The position numbers and the translations under genes are program-made. A DNA stretch of 64,000 bases from Aridibacter sp965216195 (lineage in GTDB: Bacteria > Acidobacteriota > Blastocatellia > Pyrinomonadales > Pyrinomonadaceae), in contig OZ244151.1 of NCBI GenBank assembly GCA_965216195.1, positions 1,426,001-1,490,000 on the forward strand, written 5' to 3'. Shown here in pieces: positions 16,643-25,268 of this stretch (position 1 is its first letter; every line of letters begins with the position of its first letter). Under the pieces are notes generated by a model. It ran no database searches, was not told the origin of the DNA, and saw only the letters and a list, made by a program, of their open reading frames with translations.

Positions 16643-18076
16643 TTATTCGGCCTCAGCCTTTTTCGCCTTCTTCTTTTTCTTATTTTTTTTCTCTTCCCTC
16701 TTTTCCTTTTTCTCCTTCTTTCCCGAAGCCGTTTCTTCTGTAGGCTCCTTCTCAGAATTTTCGTCAACCCACTCGCCGTCTGTGATTTTCGCTTCCTTGG
16801 CAAGCACCTCGACAGCTTCCCGTGTACGCAAATTATTTTCGACCATAGCCTCGCCGCCCTGCTGTTCGAGGCTGGCACGAAATTCTTCTACGGAAGTTTG
16901 ATAGTGTGCGGCCATCTTCTCAATTTCCTGGTTTACAGCATCCTTATCAATCTCAACACCAGCATTATCCGCAATCTTTTCCAAAAGCATTGCGCCCCTA
17001 ACATCTCTTTCCGCCTGGCCTTTCATCTGTCCGTATGTCGATTCTATAAAACTTTCCTCAACCTTGCTTAGATCGACACCGCGCTGAGCCAAATCCTGAG
17101 CGAAGTTATTCAGCAGCGATTGCGCCTGCGATTCAATAAGGGCATCAGGTATCTCAAAATCGTGTTTTTGAATGAGCTTGGCGATTAAATCATTTCGGAC
17201 CCGGCTATCAGCATCAGCCTTAGCCACCGATTCCATGTCATCTCTAAGCTTGCTCCGAAGTTCGTCAAGCGTCTTAAATTCTTCGCCCAAGCTTTCGACC
17301 CATTCGTCATTCATTTCGGGAAGCTCCACCGTTCCGACCGACTTTATCTTCGCTTTGTAGCTAACTTTTCTGCCTGCGAGCGCGGACGATGAAAACTCTT
17401 CGGGATATTCAACCGTAAACTCTTTCTCATCATCCGCCTCAACACCTACCAGATTATCTGAAAAAGATTTTTCAATTACCTCGTCTCCGAGTTGAACCTC
17501 CAAATCATTTACTTCAATCGGATCAGCATTCGGATCATCTTCGAAAGTTCCCTTAAGGTCAGCGATTACCATATCCCCATCTTTCGATTTCCTACCTTCG
17601 ACAGGAATTAATGTCGATTCGCGCTGACGCTGCTCTTCAATAATACTCTCGATCTCTTCATCACCGATCGGTTTAACACGACGAACTGCCTCAAGCCCCT
17701 TATAATCGGGCTCCGGTATCTCCGGCATCACCTGCAGATGAACGCTAAAAGAAAGCGGCTGAGAGCCATTGACCTTTACATTTTCCGGATCATCTAAATG
17801 AAGATGCGGCTCCGCAATCGGGCTCAACTGATGCTCCCGAATCGCCTCCGTAACTTTTGAAGGAAGGATATCCTGGATAACATCCGATTTGATCTCCTCT
17901 TTGTAACGCATACGGATTACATCCAGCGGCGCCATTCCCTTTCGAAAGCCGGGCACCTGCGCCTGGTCGGCATACTTCCTACTTACGCGATCATATGCAC
18001 CTCTTACCTCATCGGGTGGTACCTCGATCCTTATTTCTTTACTTGTAGCCGAATTCTCTATTAGTTCTGTATTCAT
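16643..18076 (-). CDS. tig: Trigger factor (ribosome-associated chaperone / prolyl isomerase)
   Basis: A 477-residue chaperone that receives nascent chains at the ribosome exit tunnel. The ribosome-binding signature GFRKGMAP is at 43-50, an FKBP-type PPIase domain at about 160-245 and the helical SurA-like C-terminal arms after that. The last about 40 residues are an unusual Lys/Glu-rich tail (KKEKKEKREEKKNKKKK) beyond the normal fold, which makes the protein longer than the usual 430 residues. It lies 186 bases upstream of clpP. That spacing allows separate transcription of clpPX, although no clear promoter was recognised there. Confidence 0.96.
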   Translation of the reverse strand: MNTELIENSATSKEIRIEVPPDEVRGAYDRVSRKYADQAQVPGFRKGMAPLDVIRMRYKEEIKSDVIQDILPSKVTEAIREHQLSPIAEPHLHLDDPENVKVNGSQPLSFSVHLQVMPEIPEPDYKGLEAVRRVKPIGDEEIESIIEEQRQRESTLIPVEGRKSKDGDMVIADLKGTFEDDPNADPIEVNDLEVQLGDEVIEKSFSDNLVGVEADDEKEFTVEYPEEFSSSALAGRKVSYKAKIKSVGTVELPEMNDEWVESLGEEFKTLDELRSKLRDDMESVAKADADSRVRNDLIAKLIQKHDFEIPDALIESQAQSLLNNFAQDLAQRGVDLSKVEESFIESTYGQMKGQAERDVRGAMLLEKIADNAGVEIDKDAVNQEIEKMAAHYQTSVEEFRASLEQQGGEAMVENNLRTREAVEVLAKEAKITDGEWVDENSEKEPTEETASGKKEKKEKREEKKNKKKKKAKKAEAE

Positions 18077-18169
18077 TATATGGTTTGAAAAATCGAACCC
18101 GCTTCGTAAACCTTAAGCGAGCCAAAATTAGGTTCTATTATTATGATTGCTAAAGCTAGAAAAATCAGT

Positions 18170-18254
18170 TGGTGCCGAGGGCGAGACTCGAACTCGCACA
18201 CCTTACGGTACTAGTTCCTAAGACTAGCGTGTCTACCAATTTCACCACCTCGGC
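18170..18254 (-). tRNA. tRNA-Leu (anticodon TAG)
   Basis: An 85-base class II tRNA on the minus strand. The acceptor GCCGAGG pairs with CCTCGGC. The anticodon stem CTAGT/ACTAG carries the loop CTTAGGA (anticodon TAG, reading CUA). A long variable arm precedes the T arm with GTTCGAGTC, and CCA is encoded. It occupies most of the 304-base spacer between tig and the next gene. The remainder holds no recognisable gene. Confidence 0.95.
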
Positions 18255-18380
18255 TTGCTCTTTATAAACATCTTCAAAGCAATCTTGAATCTAGCGAATA
18301 AATTATGGAATGTCTAGGAGTGACGGAGTTTCAAAGCGCTTGCATTTGCGAGTTAGCAATGCCTTAACCGGCAGGCTAAT

Positions 18381-18665
18381 TCAGTCACGCTTTTCCCCGG
18401 GAAGATACTTTTGTTTGTACTCATCCAGCTGACGATCAAAATTATCAAATTCGCTTATTGCCGTCGGTTTGGGCTGTTCAAGCCTTGGCGTTTCCTCATC
18501 GTCACCGCTTAAAAAGAGTTTGTACCCAACTGCACCACCGATTAAGACGAGTCCTATCCAAAACGCGTACCACATAAGACTGGCGATAATTCCGAAAAGC
18601 CATAGAAGCACATACGCTCCAACCCCGATCGCTAGCAAAAGTAGTATGAGTTTCAGTATTTTCAT
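18381..18665 (-). CDS. Small membrane protein of unknown function
   Basis: A 94-residue protein whose first about 52 residues form two hydrophobic segments (LILLLLAIGVGAYVLLWLFG, then a stretch ending GGAVGYKLFL). A hydrophilic, acidic C-terminus of about 40 residues follows. No family is recognised. The reading frame is convincing because the hydrophobic/hydrophilic division is sharp and the gene lies divergently in front of murE with a normal spacer. A cytoplasmic tail with the two helices as an anchor is likely from the charge pattern. Confidence 0.7.
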   Translation of the reverse strand: MKILKLILLLLAIGVGAYVLLWLFGIIASLMWYAFWIGLVLIGGAVGYKLFLSGDDEETPRLEQPKPTAISEFDNFDRQLDEYKQKYLPGEKRD

Positions 18666-18749
18666 TTTTTAAATCCCTTTGTATTAATAGTAAGATTTAT
18701 TACGACAAAAACAAAATAATGTTCGCTGCGGACACGCCCAAGGAACGAA

Positions 18750-20246
18750 TTGCCAAGTACCAAGATAAACGCATCAAAGCTCGCTCAAACCCTCGAAGCC
18801 AGTCTTTCGGGAGACGGCTCGACGGCTATCTCCGACATCACTCACGACTCCCGGCAAGCGAAAAATGGTTCACTCTTTGTTGCGATCCGCGGGCTCACAA
18901 TGGACGGTCATCGATTTGTTGACGATGTGATGAGGCGGGGAGCGGCCGGAATCATTTCTGAATTAACTCCTCCGGATGGTTTTGAGGGAGTTTGGATCGA
19001 GGTTTCGGACGCACGGAAGGCGTTGGCAAAAGCTGCTGCCAGCGTTCACGACGATCCTTCCAGCGATCTAAAACTAGTCGGGATAACCGGAACCAACGGA
19101 AAAACCACGACAACCTATCTAGTCTTGGCACTTGCCGAAGCAAATGATGAAACTCCTGCGATGCTGACAACGGTAGAATATCGAATAGGAACCGAATCAC
19201 AACCTGCTGTTCGTACTACCCCGGAGGCCTCGGACACCCAGCGTTTTTTGCGTGACGCGGTGACAAAAGGCTGCGATATGGCCGTAATGGAAACGTCATC
19301 GCAGGCGATCCACCTAAGGCGTTGTGATTGGCTTAATTTTAGCGTTGCAATTTTCACCAACCTTACGCGCGACCACCTGGACTATCACCAAACCATGGAG
19401 AATTACTTTGACGCAAAAAAAGAACTTTTCGACGGTCGTTTAGGTAAAGCTCCTGCTGCCAGCGCAATAAATATCGATGACCAATGGGGAGTAAAACTTG
19501 CTGACGAACTCAAAGAAAAGGGACAAAAAGTAGTTACGTTCGCTCAGAACACCGACGCCGATCTTACGGCCGAGAATATTGAAGTGTCTTTAATCACCGG
19601 GACTTCGTTTCTACTGAAGACTCCAGTGGGAGACCGCCAAATCGTTTCGCCTCTCGTCGGAAAACCGCACGTTTACAATATGCTTTCGGCATCGGCAGCC
19701 GCGCTCGAACTCGGTTACGACCTCGACAAGATTGCCAGGGGATTAGAAACCTGCGTCGGCGCACCAGGACGTTTCGAGCGAGTTACGCATGATGGCGACT
19801 TCGCCGTTGTTGTGGATTACGCTCATTCCGATGACGCGCTCCTAAATACCTTAAAAACCGCCCGCGAACTTACCCAGGGTCGGATCATTACTGTTTTCGG
19901 CTGTGGTGGTGATCGCGACAAAACTAAGAGAAAGCCAATGGGCGAAGTTGCGGGACTGAATAGTGACGTGGTGATCGTTACGTCGGACAATCCGCGAACC
20001 GAGGATCCACTCAATATTATTAGTGAAATTGAAGTTGGGCTTAAAGAAACTGATTGCCCCTACCTTGTAAATTCAGACCGTCGGGAAGCAATCCATCAGG
20101 CAATTTCAAAGGCGCGTACAAACGATGTTGTAATTATCGCCGGGAAGGGCCACGAAAACTATCAAATTATCGGGAGCGAGAAATTTCACTTTGACGACCG
20201 TGAAATTGCAGCCGAAGCTTTAGAGCACCTCGAACTTTCCGCTTAA
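18750..20246 (+). CDS. murE: UDP-MurNAc-L-Ala-D-Glu:meso-diaminopimelate ligase MurE
   Basis: A 498-residue ATP-dependent ligase that adds the third residue of the peptidoglycan stem peptide. ATP-binding motif GITGTNGKTTTT lies at about 110-121, the ETSSQ motif with the Arg/His region in VMETSSQAIHLRRC near 177-190, and DNPRTEDP near 413. DNPR is the motif associated with meso-diaminopimelate and not lysine. The start is TTG at 18750, with AAGGA five bases upstream. The ATG at 18719 is in a different frame. Its stop codon overlaps that of the convergent PilZ gene. It is not in a dcw cluster here. Confidence 0.95.
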   Translation: MPSTKINASKLAQTLEASLSGDGSTAISDITHDSRQAKNGSLFVAIRGLTMDGHRFVDDVMRRGAAGIISELTPPDGFEGVWIEVSDARKALAKAAASVHDDPSSDLKLVGITGTNGKTTTTYLVLALAEANDETPAMLTTVEYRIGTESQPAVRTTPEASDTQRFLRDAVTKGCDMAVMETSSQAIHLRRCDWLNFSVAIFTNLTRDHLDYHQTMENYFDAKKELFDGRLGKAPAASAINIDDQWGVKLADELKEKGQKVVTFAQNTDADLTAENIEVSLITGTSFLLKTPVGDRQIVSPLVGKPHVYNMLSASAAALELGYDLDKIARGLETCVGAPGRFERVTHDGDFAVVVDYAHSDDALLNTLKTARELTQGRIITVFGCGGDRDKTKRKPMGEVAGLNSDVVIVTSDNPRTEDPLNIISEIEVGLKETDCPYLVNSDRREAIHQAISKARTNDVVIIAGKGHENYQIIGSEKFHFDDREIAAEALEHLELSA

Positions 20247-20572
20247 CCATCCGCCGACTCGATGTAGCTTCTTAAAACATCGTTTTGAGCTTCGCTTAAT
20301 TCGGAGAATTTAACACCAAAACCAATTTCGTAAACGTGATTTACGACAACCGCTGAAAACTGCACCTTCATTCCGTCTGCAAGCGGAATGAAGATGCTGA
20401 GAGATTCCCCGTCTTCAACTTCCCCCGAACAAAGAATGAAACAACCTAGCGTGCTTATATCGCTAATCGTCCCCTTCTGACGCCCGATTTCGCCTTCCCA
20501 TTCAATCTCGATTGTTACCGGGTAGCGTCTTACGGCACGTCGCTCCTCACCGGTTTTTCTTTCGCTTGCCAT
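20243..20572 (-). CDS. Single-domain PilZ protein (c-di-GMP receptor)
   Basis: A 109-residue cytoplasmic protein made of one PilZ domain. Both ligand-binding motifs are present: RxxxR in ERRAVRRYPV (Arg 11/12 to 15/16) and the DxSxxG motif in ISDISTLGCF (38-43). It should therefore be able to bind cyclic di-GMP. It follows the amino-acid permease by direct overlap (start 20572, permease stop 20572), so the two are likely co-transcribed. The functional link between them is unclear. Together with the HD-GYP enzyme and the riboswitch it shows a working c-di-GMP network. Confidence 0.88.
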   Translation of the reverse strand: MASERKTGEERRAVRRYPVTIEIEWEGEIGRQKGTISDISTLGCFILCSGEVEDGESLSIFIPLADGMKVQFSAVVVNHVYEIGFGVKFSELSEAQNDVLRSYIESADG

Positions 20573-22047
20573 TAATCTTCAGCTTCGCCAGACGAATAGA
20601 CTTTCGTTAAATAGTAATAAACAGGAAGCCCTAGCAAAATCAGCAAGAGTCCCATCAGGGAGTTTCGCGGATTTGAAATCACTGTGTTAATTAAAAGCCA
20701 GAGCGCGACAAGTATAAACAAAACCGGAACTACCGGATATCCGAGCGCTTTATACGGTCTTTCCGCATCCGGAAACTTTCGCCGGAAAACAAAAACGGAA
20801 GACGTAACCAGCGCATAAAAAATCCACGAGCCGAAAATAACATAGTCCGTTAGAGTATCAAAAGAACCGGAAAGCGCGAGCAGACAAGCCCAAATCCCCT
20901 GAAAAATGAGAGCGACAACTGGAACGTGCGTCGCTGAAAGCTTTCCAAATGAACGAAACATCAAACCATCTTTCGCCATCGCATAAGGTACTCTGGCACC
21001 GGAAAGAATCGATGTGTGAAGGGTTCCGATTGAAGAAATCATCAAACCAATCGTGAAAATCGAAACAGCAAGCCCCGTACCAAAGTGAACGAAATTCTCT
21101 ACAACGACTTTAGCCACTGCCGAATCCTTCGAAACGTTTGCAATTGCCGTTGGGTCGAGCACATAAAAATACGCGACGTGAACAAAAATATAGAGCAGCA
21201 TGATCAGCGTTGTTCCGCCGATCAAAGCAATCGGCAAATTTCGTTTAGGATTCTTAACTTCCCCGGCAACAAGCGTTAAATTGTTCCAACCATCGTACCC
21301 CCAAAGCGCGCCTAGCATTGCCGCCGCAAACCCCGCAAAAAACGAATAATTTGCTGATCCATATCTCACCGATTCACTAACCTTCTCGCATGCGCCGCCG
21401 TCATTAAACAGCGAGAAATTAGCAAAATCACCACCCGTAACAAAAACGAAAGCTCCGAGCCCTACAAACGCGATTAGCCCTATTTTTACAAACGTAAGGA
21501 TCGTCGCAATCCATCCGCCTAGTCTTACAGAAGCACAATTGATCACTGTGAAAAGAACAATCATTCCTACAGCGACGAGTTGAAGCGTTGTAATCTCAAA
21601 AATTGGAGCCTTTACAGAAGTGGCAAAAAGTGTTTGACCGAGCGGCCCGATCTTGTCGTCAGGGTCAGTTTTCAAAAAATCGTTCAACCCGATCGCAAAC
21701 GCAATCGCAACCGCGGCTTGCGAACCAGTCTTTGCAATAAAGATCTGCATCCAGCCATAAAGAAAACTAGGAATCTTACCGTACGCATCGCGTAGAAAAA
21801 CGTATTCGCCTCCTGCTTTTGGCTTCATCGCTGTGAGCTCGGCATAAGTTAGCGCGCCTGCAAGCGTCAGAAACCCGGCCGCTATCCACGCAATCAAAAC
21901 CCAGGTTGGCGAACCAACGTTGCAAGTCATCACACGCGCCTTAAAAAAGACACCGGTTCCGATCACGTTCCCCAGTATCAGGGAAATCGCCGCAACCAAA
22001 CCCAGACCGCGAATCAAACCGCTTTTATCTATTTTGTTTGAAGACAT
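20572..22047 (-). CDS. APC superfamily amino acid permease
   Basis: A 491-residue transporter with about 12 membrane helices. The helix 1 signature SLILGNVIGTGVFFKARV is typical of LAT/cationic-type amino-acid permeases. Other family stretches are GALTYAELTAMKPKAGGEYV and the helix 6 region ALWGYDGWNNLTLVAGEVKN. The C-terminal part resembles the cationic/LAT branch (YPVVPVLFILVALWLLINTV). Substrate specificity cannot be read from sequence. It overlaps the PilZ gene at its 3' end and is divergent from pabB, with an 81-base shared upstream region. Confidence 0.9.
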   Translation of the reverse strand: MSSNKIDKSGLIRGLGLVAAISLILGNVIGTGVFFKARVMTCNVGSPTWVLIAWIAAGFLTLAGALTYAELTAMKPKAGGEYVFLRDAYGKIPSFLYGWMQIFIAKTGSQAAVAIAFAIGLNDFLKTDPDDKIGPLGQTLFATSVKAPIFEITTLQLVAVGMIVLFTVINCASVRLGGWIATILTFVKIGLIAFVGLGAFVFVTGGDFANFSLFNDGGACEKVSESVRYGSANYSFFAGFAAAMLGALWGYDGWNNLTLVAGEVKNPKRNLPIALIGGTTLIMLLYIFVHVAYFYVLDPTAIANVSKDSAVAKVVVENFVHFGTGLAVSIFTIGLMISSIGTLHTSILSGARVPYAMAKDGLMFRSFGKLSATHVPVVALIFQGIWACLLALSGSFDTLTDYVIFGSWIFYALVTSSVFVFRRKFPDAERPYKALGYPVVPVLFILVALWLLINTVISNPRNSLMGLLLILLGLPVYYYLTKVYSSGEAED

Positions 22048-22128
22048 GTTTTTGCTTTGGGAAAGTTTTTATAATGTTACGCTAAATCACTGTGTAATGA
22101 AAAGTTGCCCGCGTGGTAAAATTTTGGC

Positions 22129-23415
22129 GTGAAAGACTTTCCGATATCAGCCGACGACCTCGTATCAAAACTTCTCGAGCTTTCCAAAACTGAAACCGTG
22201 TGTTTTCTGGATAGTTGTGGGGTTAACCATCTGGATTCGCACCTGCTGATTGCCGGCGTCAAACCAATAGAGGTTTTGGAGTTAACCGAAGAAGACCCCG
22301 ACCTCACGCTTAACGCGCTCGATAAAAGACTTGCAAGCCAAAACACCGCCTCGATCTTCACCATTTCTTACGACTTCGGTCCGAAACTGGAAAGCATCAA
22401 GCAAAACGCGAGAAAGGCGATATCAGATGAACCCGATGTATTTCTCGCTATGTTTGATGTTTTGATCTTTCACGATTACACCGCGGGCAAGACGTGGCTC
22501 AGAGGCGAAAAAAGAAAATTTAGCGAGATTATTGAATTGGTTAATTCCGTCGAAACAGAGATTGATGCCCTAAGGCTACTTTCCTCAACCGCGAAATCGA
22601 ATTTAACGCGATCTGAATATATTTCAAAGATTTTAGAAATTCAGGAACTCATACGCGATGGAGAGACCTACCAAACCAATTTGACGCAAAGATTTGAAGT
22701 AAATCTGGCTCAAGACACTTCTCCACAGGACATATTTTATCGGTTGCGGAAAACTCATCCCGCCGCCTTTGCTGCATTTCTAAAACGGCAGTCTGATTAT
22801 GTTGTAAGCATTTCCCCCGAGCGTTTCGCCCAAGTTACCGATCAAAAAATAACAACCTCACCGATTAAGGGCACGCGTCCAAGAGGGGCAACGCCCGAAA
22901 AAGACCGTCGGCTCCAAGAGGATTTGATAACAAGCAAAAAGGACAGGGCCGAAAATATAATGATTGTTGATTTGCTGCGAAACGACATCGGAAGGGTATG
23001 TGAATTCGGAAGCCTCGAGGTTGAAAACTTGTGTGATCTCGAAGTTCATCCGACACTTTTCCACCTTGTCTCCACCGTATCCGGTACCCTCCGAAAAAAT
23101 GTAACCTTTTTGAATATCATAAGGGCTATTTTCCCGTGTGGATCTATTACAGGATGCCCGAAAATCCGCACGATGGAGATAATCGACAAAATCGAACCGT
23201 CGAGCCGTGGGCTTTCTATGGGGGCGATTGGTTATTCCGGATTCAATACAAACCTCGATCTCTCGGTTGCTATTCGAACCATCGTTGTGAAAAACAAAGT
23301 GGCGAGTTTTAATGTCGGCGGAGGGATTGTAATTGACAGTGACCCTGAAAGTGAATATCAGGAGAGCCTTACAAAGGCAAAAGCGATTTTCGATGCACTC
23401 GGCGTAAAAAACTAA
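22129..23415 (+). CDS. pabB: Aminodeoxychorismate synthase component I (PabB)
   Basis: A 428-residue chorismate-binding enzyme that makes 4-amino-4-deoxychorismate for the p-aminobenzoate part of folate. The PIKGTRPRG motif has the Lys characteristic of PabB, where anthranilate synthase TrpE has Ala. Other conserved parts are ENIMIVDLLRNDIGR, GSITGCPKIRTMEIID and MGAIGYSG. The start is GTG at 22129. The N-terminal domain is shorter and more divergent than the catalytic half, as is common. No pabA or pabC lies nearby, but folP, which uses the product pathway, is encoded at 26984. Confidence 0.9.
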   Translation: MKDFPISADDLVSKLLELSKTETVCFLDSCGVNHLDSHLLIAGVKPIEVLELTEEDPDLTLNALDKRLASQNTASIFTISYDFGPKLESIKQNARKAISDEPDVFLAMFDVLIFHDYTAGKTWLRGEKRKFSEIIELVNSVETEIDALRLLSSTAKSNLTRSEYISKILEIQELIRDGETYQTNLTQRFEVNLAQDTSPQDIFYRLRKTHPAAFAAFLKRQSDYVVSISPERFAQVTDQKITTSPIKGTRPRGATPEKDRRLQEDLITSKKDRAENIMIVDLLRNDIGRVCEFGSLEVENLCDLEVHPTLFHLVSTVSGTLRKNVTFLNIIRAIFPCGSITGCPKIRTMEIIDKIEPSSRGLSMGAIGYSGFNTNLDLSVAIRTIVVKNKVASFNVGGGIVIDSDPESEYQESLTKAKAIFDALGVKN

Positions 23416-23473
23416 TCGGGGAATGGAACAATTCTTATCTTCGAGTGTCTAATCTGTAAAAAAGGAGAGACGC

Positions 23474-23926
23474 ATGAAGCCACAGATAAACGTAACACCG
23501 CTGATCGACGTTCTACTCGTATTACTCATCATTTTTATGGTTATCTCGCCGCTAAAACCGAGCCGCTTTGAAACAAGGATCCCGGGAGACCCCGAAAAGC
23601 CCGACGCTCCGCCGTCGCCCGAACTACTCGTAGTAGGAATAAGTAAGAACGCGAACTTAGAATTAAATGGCCTGAAGGCGATGGGTTCGGTTACGGATCC
23701 ACTTGTGCTTATTGATAAGCTCAGATTCATTTTCTCAGAACGAACAAAGAACGGCGTCGTAAATCAAAACTTAGACGATTCGTTGCCGCTTGAAGACCGA
23801 ATTCAAAAGACTGTGTTTATCAAAGCTCCTAAGTCTGTCGCCTACGGAGATGTTGTAAAAGTAATAGACGGTGTGAAACGAGCCGGTGCCTATCCAATCA
23901 GCCTTCAAATTGACGACCTGGAGTGA
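23474..23926 (+). CDS. ExbD/TolR-type biopolymer transport protein
   Basis: A 150-residue protein with one N-terminal membrane helix and a periplasmic domain. The family signature INVTPLIDVLLVLLIIFMV begins at residue 5 and includes the essential membrane Asp. The cytoplasmic N-terminus is only four residues, shorter than the usual 10-20. ExbD proteins form proton-driven motors with ExbB/MotA-type partners to energise TonB or Tol systems. No ExbB, TonB or TolA gene is adjacent, so the partner must be elsewhere. An AAGGAGAG Shine-Dalgarno sequence precedes the ATG. Confidence 0.9.
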   Translation: MKPQINVTPLIDVLLVLLIIFMVISPLKPSRFETRIPGDPEKPDAPPSPELLVVGISKNANLELNGLKAMGSVTDPLVLIDKLRFIFSERTKNGVVNQNLDDSLPLEDRIQKTVFIKAPKSVAYGDVVKVIDGVKRAGAYPISLQIDDLE

Positions 23927-23954
23927 GCAAATAAAGGAAAATACTTGATTTCTA

Positions 23955-23963
23955 TGCTATAAT
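23955..23963 (+). promoter_or_regulatory. Extended -10 promoter candidate for the J-domain gene
   Basis: TGCTATAAT is a perfect -10 box with the TGn extension and no good -35 box. An inverted repeat follows in the leader (GTTTCAGA at 23971-23978, TCTGAAAC at 23992-23999) before the GTG start at 24027. Confidence 0.45.
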
Positions 23964-24026
23964 TCCGGTGGTTTCAGAGGGTTTTAGTAGATCTGAAACA
24001 TCTAACCTTTCCCAAATTTTGCGACC

Positions 24027-24836
24027 GTGAATTATTACAAATACCTAAATGTTTCATCTGATGCATCGGCGGCTGAGATTAAGTCAGCTTATAGGAAACT
24101 GGCGCGAAAGAAGCATCCTGACGTAAACAATGGTGACGACGTAGCTACGCGGGAGTTTTCAAAGATTGCCGACGCCTACAAAGTTTTAGGGGATCCAAAA
24201 TCACGAGCGGGTTATGATCAACAGATACTGAGAGCTGAATATCAATCCTTGGGGCGAAAAGATTCGGTTTTAAGCTCTGACAATCCGCACGCCAGGCGTA
24301 TGCGCCAGATGGCGTATGAAAAGCGTTACAACGCGATTATCGATAGAATGATAGCTGATGAACGCCGGGAGTCAATTGCGCTACAAAAGGTAATTTTCCC
24401 GGTGGTCGCGCTCTTTATTTCCACCGGTTTCGTGGCAATTTTCAAACCGCTTTTTTGGTCAAACTCCAGCATTCCGGGAAAAATTATTTTGCTTACACTT
24501 TTCATTGTCGGAATTCTCCACCTACTGAGGCGGCTCCACGCGGGTTTCGAGCGTTATACTTACCGATCAGACGATATCCACGACACGCTGCTTGAGGAGT
24601 TTGAGGAAGAAACTCGTCCATATTCACGTTTTACGGGGATGGCTTTTTTGATACTCGGTCTTTTTGTTAGCCTCGTTTTCGGCTTGATCATCGGGAATTA
24701 TATGGGCGCTTTTGCTTCTATTGCTATGCCTCGACTGTTTTCCAATTCGCTCCAGCTAGAATTTATTTTCTATCCACCGATCGCGGTTTTGCTTGTCGAT
24801 ATCATGCACTCACTGGCAATGCGTTTTGAGCGCTGA
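24027..24836 (+). CDS. Membrane-anchored J-domain (DnaJ-like) protein
   Basis: A 269-residue protein with an N-terminal J domain (1-65, HPD at 30-32, AYRKLARKKHPDVN) that should stimulate an Hsp70 ATPase. There is no Gly/Phe or zinc-finger region. A charged linker is followed by about four hydrophobic segments (about 122-142, 150-168, 208-230 and 240-262), so the co-chaperone is tethered with the J domain in the cytoplasm. The start is GTG, chosen because NYYKYLNVS is the usual J-domain beginning. No Shine-Dalgarno sequence is obvious. A role in recruiting DnaK to membrane clients is inferred. Confidence 0.85.
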   Translation: MNYYKYLNVSSDASAAEIKSAYRKLARKKHPDVNNGDDVATREFSKIADAYKVLGDPKSRAGYDQQILRAEYQSLGRKDSVLSSDNPHARRMRQMAYEKRYNAIIDRMIADERRESIALQKVIFPVVALFISTGFVAIFKPLFWSNSSIPGKIILLTLFIVGILHLLRRLHAGFERYTYRSDDIHDTLLEEFEEETRPYSRFTGMAFLILGLFVSLVFGLIIGNYMGAFASIAMPRLFSNSLQLEFIFYPPIAVLLVDIMHSLAMRFER

Positions 24837-24854
24837 TTATAGCTAAAAATTGGC

Positions 24855-24883
24855 TTGACACCCTATATTTAAGTACTTATAAT
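24855..24883 (+). promoter_or_regulatory. Consensus sigma70 promoter of rpsT
   Basis: TTGACA at 24855-24860 and TATAAT at 24878-24883 have exactly 17 bases between them, a perfect match to the vegetative consensus. The leader then contains TTCGTT/AACGAA with a following T-rich stretch, which might regulate S20 synthesis. Confidence 0.85.
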
Positions 24884-24940
24884 TCTTAGTTTCGTTGGAA
24901 AAACGAAGCTCTTTTTGTTAGTAATTATTCGGAGAATTAA

Positions 24941-25207
24941 ATGGCAAATCATAAATCAACAAAAAAGCGCATGAGACAAAACGTCAGGAAGACTGCGGTA
25001 AATAGAAGTAATCGCGGCCGGCTGCGCACACAAATCAGGAAACTCAGATCTGCCTTGGATGCTGGCGATAAAAAGCTATGCCAAGAGGAGCTGGAGCCTA
25101 CGATTTCTTTGATAGACAAGATGGTTAACAAGCACATTTTGCACCAAAATACGGCGGCTCGGTATAAATCCCGTCTTACAAAGCACGTAAATGAACTCGT
25201 TGGTTAA
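24941..25207 (+). CDS. rpsT: 30S ribosomal protein S20
   Basis: An 88-residue basic helical protein that binds 16S rRNA. The N-terminus ANHKSTKKRMRQNVRKTAVN and the C-terminal HQNTAARYKSRLTKHVNEL are characteristic. It has its own strong promoter and a strong terminator, so it is a single-gene unit as in many bacteria. Confidence 0.97.
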   Translation: MANHKSTKKRMRQNVRKTAVNRSNRGRLRTQIRKLRSALDAGDKKLCQEELEPTISLIDKMVNKHILHQNTAARYKSRLTKHVNELVG

Positions 25208-25234
25208 GTTTGTTTGAAAGTTTATAAAGAAAGA

Positions 25235-25257
25235 GGAAGCTTTGGCTTCCCTTTTTT
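25235..25257 (+). terminator. Intrinsic terminator of rpsT
   Basis: GGAAGC/GCTTCC with a TTTG loop is followed by C and a run of six T, 28 bases after the rpsT stop codon. Confidence 0.85.
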
Positions 25258-25268
25258 GTTTTAAATCC

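Noticed and set aside
16592..17071. Forward frames rich in Phe and Leu opposite the trigger factor tail
   Set aside because: They are the antisense of the Lys/Glu-rich tail, so the apparent membrane protein is an artefact.
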